Origin: CAMDBL01 sp964498125 | Lineage (GTDB): Bacteria; Pseudomonadota; Alphaproteobacteria; Rhizobiales; Hyphomicrobiaceae | Length of the DNA stretch: 15,926 nt | Direction: 5' to 3' | NCBI GenBank assembly: GCA_964498125.1 | Contig: CAZCGE010000028.1 | Coordinates: forward strand, 1 to 15,926 | In this document: in pieces, positions 12,910 through 15,926 of the stretch | Position numbering within the stretch: position 1 is the stretch's first letter | Layout of the letters: every line of letters starts with the position of its first letter | Position numbers and translations under genes: made by a program | Notes under the pieces: model-generated | What the model saw: only the letters and a program-made list of their open reading frames with translations | What the model was told of the DNA's origin: nothing | The model's database searches: none

Positions 12910-15429
12910 ATGGACAAGATCAGCGCACTGCCCATCGACGATGCCTTGCCCCAGCTCACCGCCGCGCTGTCGGGTGGCACCGCCGCCGTTCTGGTGGCGC
13001 CGCCCGGCGCTGGCAAGACGACGCGGGTGCCGCTGGCCTTGCTAGATGCGGCTTGGCTCGCCGGTGCCAAGATCCTGCTCTTGGAGCCGCGGCGGCTGGC
13101 GGCGCGGGCGGCGGCGGAACGGATGGCGGCGACGCTCGGTGAACGCGTCGGGGACACCGTCGGTCTCAGGGCACGGCTGGCCTCCAAGGTCGGCCCCAAG
13201 ACCCGCATCGAGGTCATCACCGAAGGCGTGTTCACGCGCATGATTCTCGATGACCCGGCGCTTACCGGGATCGGTGTGGTGCTGTTCGACGAGTTCCACG
13301 AGCGCTCGCTCGATGCCGACCTTGGCCTGGCGCTGGCCCTGGATGCGCGGGCGGCATTGCGCCAAGACCTGCGCATCCTCGTCATGTCGGCGACGCTCGA
13401 AGGCGGTCGCGTGGCCAAGCTGTTGGGTGATGCGCCGCTGATCACCAGCGAGGGTCGCGCGTTTTCCGTCGCGACGCACTATCTCGGCCGCGATGCCCGC
13501 GCCCGCATCGAAGACGAGATGTGCGATGCAATCCAGCGTGCGTTGCGATCCGAGCCCGGCTCGATTCTCGCCTTTCTGCCGGGTCAGGGCGAGATCGCTC
13601 GCGTGGCCGAACGGCTGGCCGAGCGCGTCCGGGCTGACGATATCGATATTGCGCCGCTGTATGGCGCCATGGATATGGCCGCGCAGACCCGCGCCATTGA
13701 CCCTGCAAGCGCCGGCCGTCGCAAGATCGTGCTCGCCACGTCCATCGCCGAAACGTCGATCACCATCGAAGGCGTGCGCGTGGTCATCGATTGCGGCCTG
13801 GCGCGCGTGCCACGCTACGAGCCGGACGTCGGCGTGACGCGGCTGGAGACGGTGCGTGTGTCGCGCGCTAGCGCCGATCAGCGCCGCGGCCGCGCCGGCC
13901 GTACTGCGCCGGGCGTCTGCTATCGGCTGTGGGACGAGCCGCAGACCGCGAGCTTGCCCGCCTATGCCGACCCGGAAATCAGGAGCGCCGATCTCGCCGG
14001 CATGCTGCTCGATTGCGCGGAGTGGGGCGTGGCCGATCCGGCCGTGCTGTCCTGGCTCGATCCGCCGCCGTCATCCGCCATCGAGGCCGCGCGCGAGGAA
14101 CTGTCGATGCTCGGCGCGCTGGATAGCGACGGTCGCATCACCACGCTGGGCCGCCGGCTGCGCGCCTTACCGCTGCCGCCGCGGCTGGCACGGATGCTGC
14201 TCAATGCCGGTGCAATGGGCGCGGAGCGGCAGGCCGCCGACATCGCTGCTGTTCTGGTCGAGCGCGGTCTCGGGGGTAACGATACCGATCTCGATTTCCG
14301 CCTGCAGGCCTTCCGAGGCGATCGCGGGCGCCGGGCCGAGGACATGCGGCGCCTGGCGAAGGGTTGGGCGGTGGCGGCGGCGCAACCGGGGTCAGACCCC
14401 TCACACCGGCCGTATCGTTCTAGTCTCGACCGTCGATGTGAGGGGTCTGACCCCAGCTCTGCGACAACGGCCGCCCTTCTCGCCCTCGCTTACCCGGAGC
14501 GGATTGCCAAGGCACGGGGTGCGCCCGGCCAGTTCCTGCTGGCCAACGGCCGGGGCGCGCGGCTCGATCCGGCCGAGGCGCTGGCGCGCGCGCCCTTTCT
14601 GGTGGTGGCCGAGTTGTCCGGCGCGGCTGCCGCGACCCGCATCCTGCTGGCGGCGCGCGCGGACGAAGCGGACGTGCTGGCCATGGCCGGTGATCACATC
14701 GAGACTGCCGACGAACTCTGGTTCGAGGAGCAGGCGGCGGCGTTGCGTGCGCGCCGCGTGCGCCGGCTCGGGGCTATCACGCTGACCAGCGAACCTCGAC
14801 CGGTGACGGCAACGGATGCGACCGCGGCGGCATTGGCGCGAGGCCTTGCCGGCCTCGGCATCGCCCGGTTGCCATGGAGCAAGGCGCAGCAGCAGCTGCG
14901 CGAGCGCGTCGCCTTTCTGCGGGCCGCCGACGGCGCGGCCTGGCCGGATCTGTCGGATGGCGGGCTCGCGGCATCGGCGGAGACCTGGCTGGCGCCCTTT
15001 CTTGCAGCCAAGACGCGGCTCGCCGAGCTCGATGCCGGCGATCTGGGTGTTGCCCTCGATGCCCTGCTGCCGTGGCAACTGAAACGCCGGCTCGAAGCCG
15101 ATGCGCCGACCCATTTCGAGGCGCCGACCGGCAACCGGCATGCGATCGACTACGACGGGCCGGGCGCACCGAGCCTCGCCATTCGCGTGCAAGAGCTATT
15201 TGGCCTGAAACAGCACCCGGCCATCGCCAACGGCAAACTGCCGCTGACGCTGCACCTGCTGTCACCGGCGCAGCGTCCGATCCAGATCACGCGCGACCTG
15301 CCCGGGTTCTGGGCGGGCTCATGGAGCGCGGTCAAGAGCGAGATGAAGGGCCGCTATCCGAAACATCCCTGGCCGGACGATCCCGCCCATGCCGCGCCGA
15401 CCGCGCGCGCCAAGCCGCGCGGAACGTAA
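12910..15429 (+). CDS. hrpB: ATP-dependent helicase HrpB
   Basis: An 839-residue DEAH-box RNA helicase-like protein. Motif I is PPGAGKTT (31-38), motif II DEFH (127-130), motif III SAT (160-162) and motif VI QRRGRAGR (324-331). The HrpB-specific C-terminal half continues to PAQRPIQITRDLPGFWAGSW and YPKHPWPDDP, the typical ending, so the gene is complete. The family is associated with RNA processing and ribosome biology, but its exact role is unsettled. ATG 12910 has no clear ribosome site; GGAGG lies about 26 bases upstream. The notable oddity is a 67-base palindromic element at 14388-14454, translated in frame as roughly residues 492-517 in a linker between the helicase core region and the LLALAYPERIA segment. 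This makes the protein slightly long compared with about 810-825 residues usual for the family. Confidence 0.95.
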   Translation: MDKISALPIDDALPQLTAALSGGTAAVLVAPPGAGKTTRVPLALLDAAWLAGAKILLLEPRRLAARAAAERMAATLGERVGDTVGLRARLASKVGPKTRIEVITEGVFTRMILDDPALTGIGVVLFDEFHERSLDADLGLALALDARAALRQDLRILVMSATLEGGRVAKLLGDAPLITSEGRAFSVATHYLGRDARARIEDEMCDAIQRALRSEPGSILAFLPGQGEIARVAERLAERVRADDIDIAPLYGAMDMAAQTRAIDPASAGRRKIVLATSIAETSITIEGVRVVIDCGLARVPRYEPDVGVTRLETVRVSRASADQRRGRAGRTAPGVCYRLWDEPQTASLPAYADPEIRSADLAGMLLDCAEWGVADPAVLSWLDPPPSSAIEAAREELSMLGALDSDGRITTLGRRLRALPLPPRLARMLLNAGAMGAERQAADIAAVLVERGLGGNDTDLDFRLQAFRGDRGRRAEDMRRLAKGWAVAAAQPGSDPSHRPYRSSLDRRCEGSDPSSATTAALLALAYPERIAKARGAPGQFLLANGRGARLDPAEALARAPFLVVAELSGAAAATRILLAARADEADVLAMAGDHIETADELWFEEQAAALRARRVRRLGAITLTSEPRPVTATDATAAALARGLAGLGIARLPWSKAQQQLRERVAFLRAADGAAWPDLSDGGLAASAETWLAPFLAAKTRLAELDAGDLGVALDALLPWQLKRRLEADAPTHFEAPTGNRHAIDYDGPGAPSLAIRVQELFGLKQHPAIANGKLPLTLHLLSPAQRPIQITRDLPGFWAGSWSAVKSEMKGRYPKHPWPDDPAHAAPTARAKPRGT
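14388..14454. repeat. Palindromic element inserted in frame within hrpB
   Basis: GGGGTCAGACCCCTCACA (14388-14405) is the exact inverse of TGTGAGGGGTCTGACCCC (14437-14454), an 18-bp perfect stem around a 31-base centre. Each arm contains the self-palindrome GGGGTC-A/T-GACCCC. The hrpB frame reads through without a stop, giving GSDP twice in the protein (about residues 494-497 and 512-515). Related copies lie at 836, 15457, 15631 and 15754. Confidence 0.9.
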
Positions 15430-15456
15430 CGGACCGACTTGCGACGGCCGGCGGTC

Positions 15457-15487
15457 GGGGTCAGCCGAACACCAGCTGCGCTGACCC
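15457..15487. repeat. GGGTCAGC hairpin after hrpB
   Basis: GGGTCAGC (15458-15465) pairs with GCTGACCC (15480-15487) around a 14-base loop. It is a short or degraded relative of the GGGGTCAGACCCC family, 28 bases after the hrpB stop, and may terminate its transcript although no T run follows. Confidence 0.65.
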
Positions 15488-15544
15488 TCGAAGACGAAAG
15501 CCGTCGCGCGCCGATGGTAACTGCGGCCCTGCCTTCCGAGATAA

Positions 15545-15558
15545 AACGTTATAACGTT
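15545..15558. promoter_or_regulatory. Perfect palindrome AACGTTATAACGTT, operator-like
   Basis: A 14-base perfect palindrome in an AT-rich island (about 15540-15570). The GTTATAAC core resembles Zur-type operators, but no gene starts beside it within the window, so the assignment is weak. Confidence 0.35.
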
Positions 15559-15602
15559 ACAAGAAAAAAGCCGGGGAATGTGCGTGGGTGGAGTTGGGAA
15601 GT

Positions 15603-15687
15603 TTGCCCGGCACCGAGGTCGGTCGGACGGGGTCAGTCCCGTCCTGCCGGAGGCGGGCAAGAAGAGGGCGGTCTGACCCCTTCGGGG
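15603..15687. repeat. Compound GGGGTCAG element
   Basis: An outer stem TTGCCCG (15603-15609) with CGGGCAA (15654-15660) encloses GGACGGG-GTCAGT-CCCGTCC (15625-15644). Next come GGTCTGACCCC and a CCCC-TTC-GGGG hairpin (15677-15687). GGGGTCAGTCCC at 15629-15640 and GGTCTGACCCC at 15670-15680 form the two ends of a family member, in the same inverted layout as in hrpB. Confidence 0.7.
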
Positions 15688-15753
15688 CACGTCATATGCC
15701 ACGAGCACGGCCGACCGGCGCCAAGAGGCGGGTGTGGAGAGAGAGCGCACTTG

Positions 15754-15785
15754 CAAGGGGTCAGACCCAAGGGTCTGACCCCTTG
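15754..15785. repeat. Compact 15-bp GGGGTCAGACCC hairpin
   Basis: CAAGGGGTCAGACCC (15754-15768) pairs perfectly with GGGTCTGACCCCTTG (15771-15785) across only AA. It is the tightest copy of the family, with arms adjacent and no central spacer. The whole stretch 15430-15926 holds repeats only; the reading frames crossing it have no coding features. Confidence 0.85.
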
Positions 15786-15810
15786 CGCGCTAACATAAAG
15801 CATTTCACGT

Positions 15811-15926
15811 CGTCATTCCGGCCAAGGAGGCGCCCTTCAGCGCCGACGCGAGCCGGAACCCAGCGCATGAATTGTCCGAAGGACGCAATATGTTGTGTGC
15901 TTCGCACGCTTTTTACGCTGGGTTCC
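15811..15926. repeat. Other half of the composite palindromic element with right terminal 72-bp copy
   Basis: CGTCATTCCGG (15811-15821) opens the element. TTCCGGC (15816-15822) pairs with GCCGGAA (15852-15858), enclosing GGCGC-CCTTCA-GCGCC (15829-15844). From 15855 to the end is the exact 72-base repeat that starts the window. Joined to 1-123, it would make one complete element of about 167 bases bounded by CGTCATTCCGG and CCGGAATGACG. Confidence 0.85.

Noticed and set aside
15439..15798. 119-codon plus-strand frame after hrpB
   Set aside because: It is built almost entirely from repeat elements, with no ribosome site and no protein-like pattern.
1..15926. Complete circular plasmid or phage genome, from the terminal repeat
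   Set aside because: There are no replication, partition, mobilisation or phage structural genes; the content is chromosomal, and the repeat looks like a dispersed element.

Overview
This window looks like chromosomal DNA from a GC-rich alphaproteobacterium. Hyphomicrobiales or a Reyranella-like lineage is my best guess, inferred from the DUF4169 plus ribbon-helix-helix pair, a cytochrome c2-type gene, SoxS- and SoxH-like genes, XdhA/XdhB organisation and the style of the dispersed palindromes. It carries 16 supported protein genes and is unusually rich in palindromic repeats. No rRNA, tRNA, CRISPR array, transposase or phage gene was seen.

Layout. 1-123: one half of a composite palindromic element. 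214-785: a two-gene DUF6883/DUF4926 module. 1010-3754: a three-gene ABC importer operon (Tat-exported NMT1/THI5-type binding protein, ATPase, permease), closed by a clear intrinsic terminator. 3847-4463: a self-contained DinJ/YafQ-type toxin-antitoxin module with its own promoter and operator-like repeats. 4584-8382: xdhA and xdhB, the two subunits of a xanthine dehydrogenase-type molybdenum hydroxylase. 8520-8958: DUF4169 and an RHH_4 protein. 8959-9135: two large hairpins between convergent genes. 9136-10667 (minus strand): a SoxS-like periplasmic thioredoxin coupled to an App1/DUF2183 phosphatase-domain protein. 10966-12369 (plus strand): a Tat-exported metallo-beta-lactamase-fold hydrolase (SoxH-like) and a soluble cytochrome c. 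12370-12909: a 540-base gap made largely of repeats. 12910-15429: hrpB helicase, carrying an in-frame palindromic insertion. 15430-15926: a second repeat-rich gap ending in the other half of the composite element.

How the genes fit together. The importer and XdhAB may handle related nitrogen-containing or heterocyclic substrates, but only proximity suggests this. The SoxS-like, SoxH-like and cytochrome genes form a divergent periplasmic redox neighbourhood resembling accessory genes of sulfur-oxidation loci, without any core sox genes in view. The rest (hrpB, DUF4169/RHH) is conserved background.

The most distinctive content is the repeat landscape. An identical 72-base structured repeat sits exactly at both ends of the window. 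A family of elements built on GGGGTCAGACCCC occurs five times, once inside the hrpB reading frame. There are at least three further unrelated hairpin families. I did not find a convincing new defence or metabolic system; the best candidates for undescribed biology are the DUF6883/DUF4926 pair and the protein-coding palindromic insertion.
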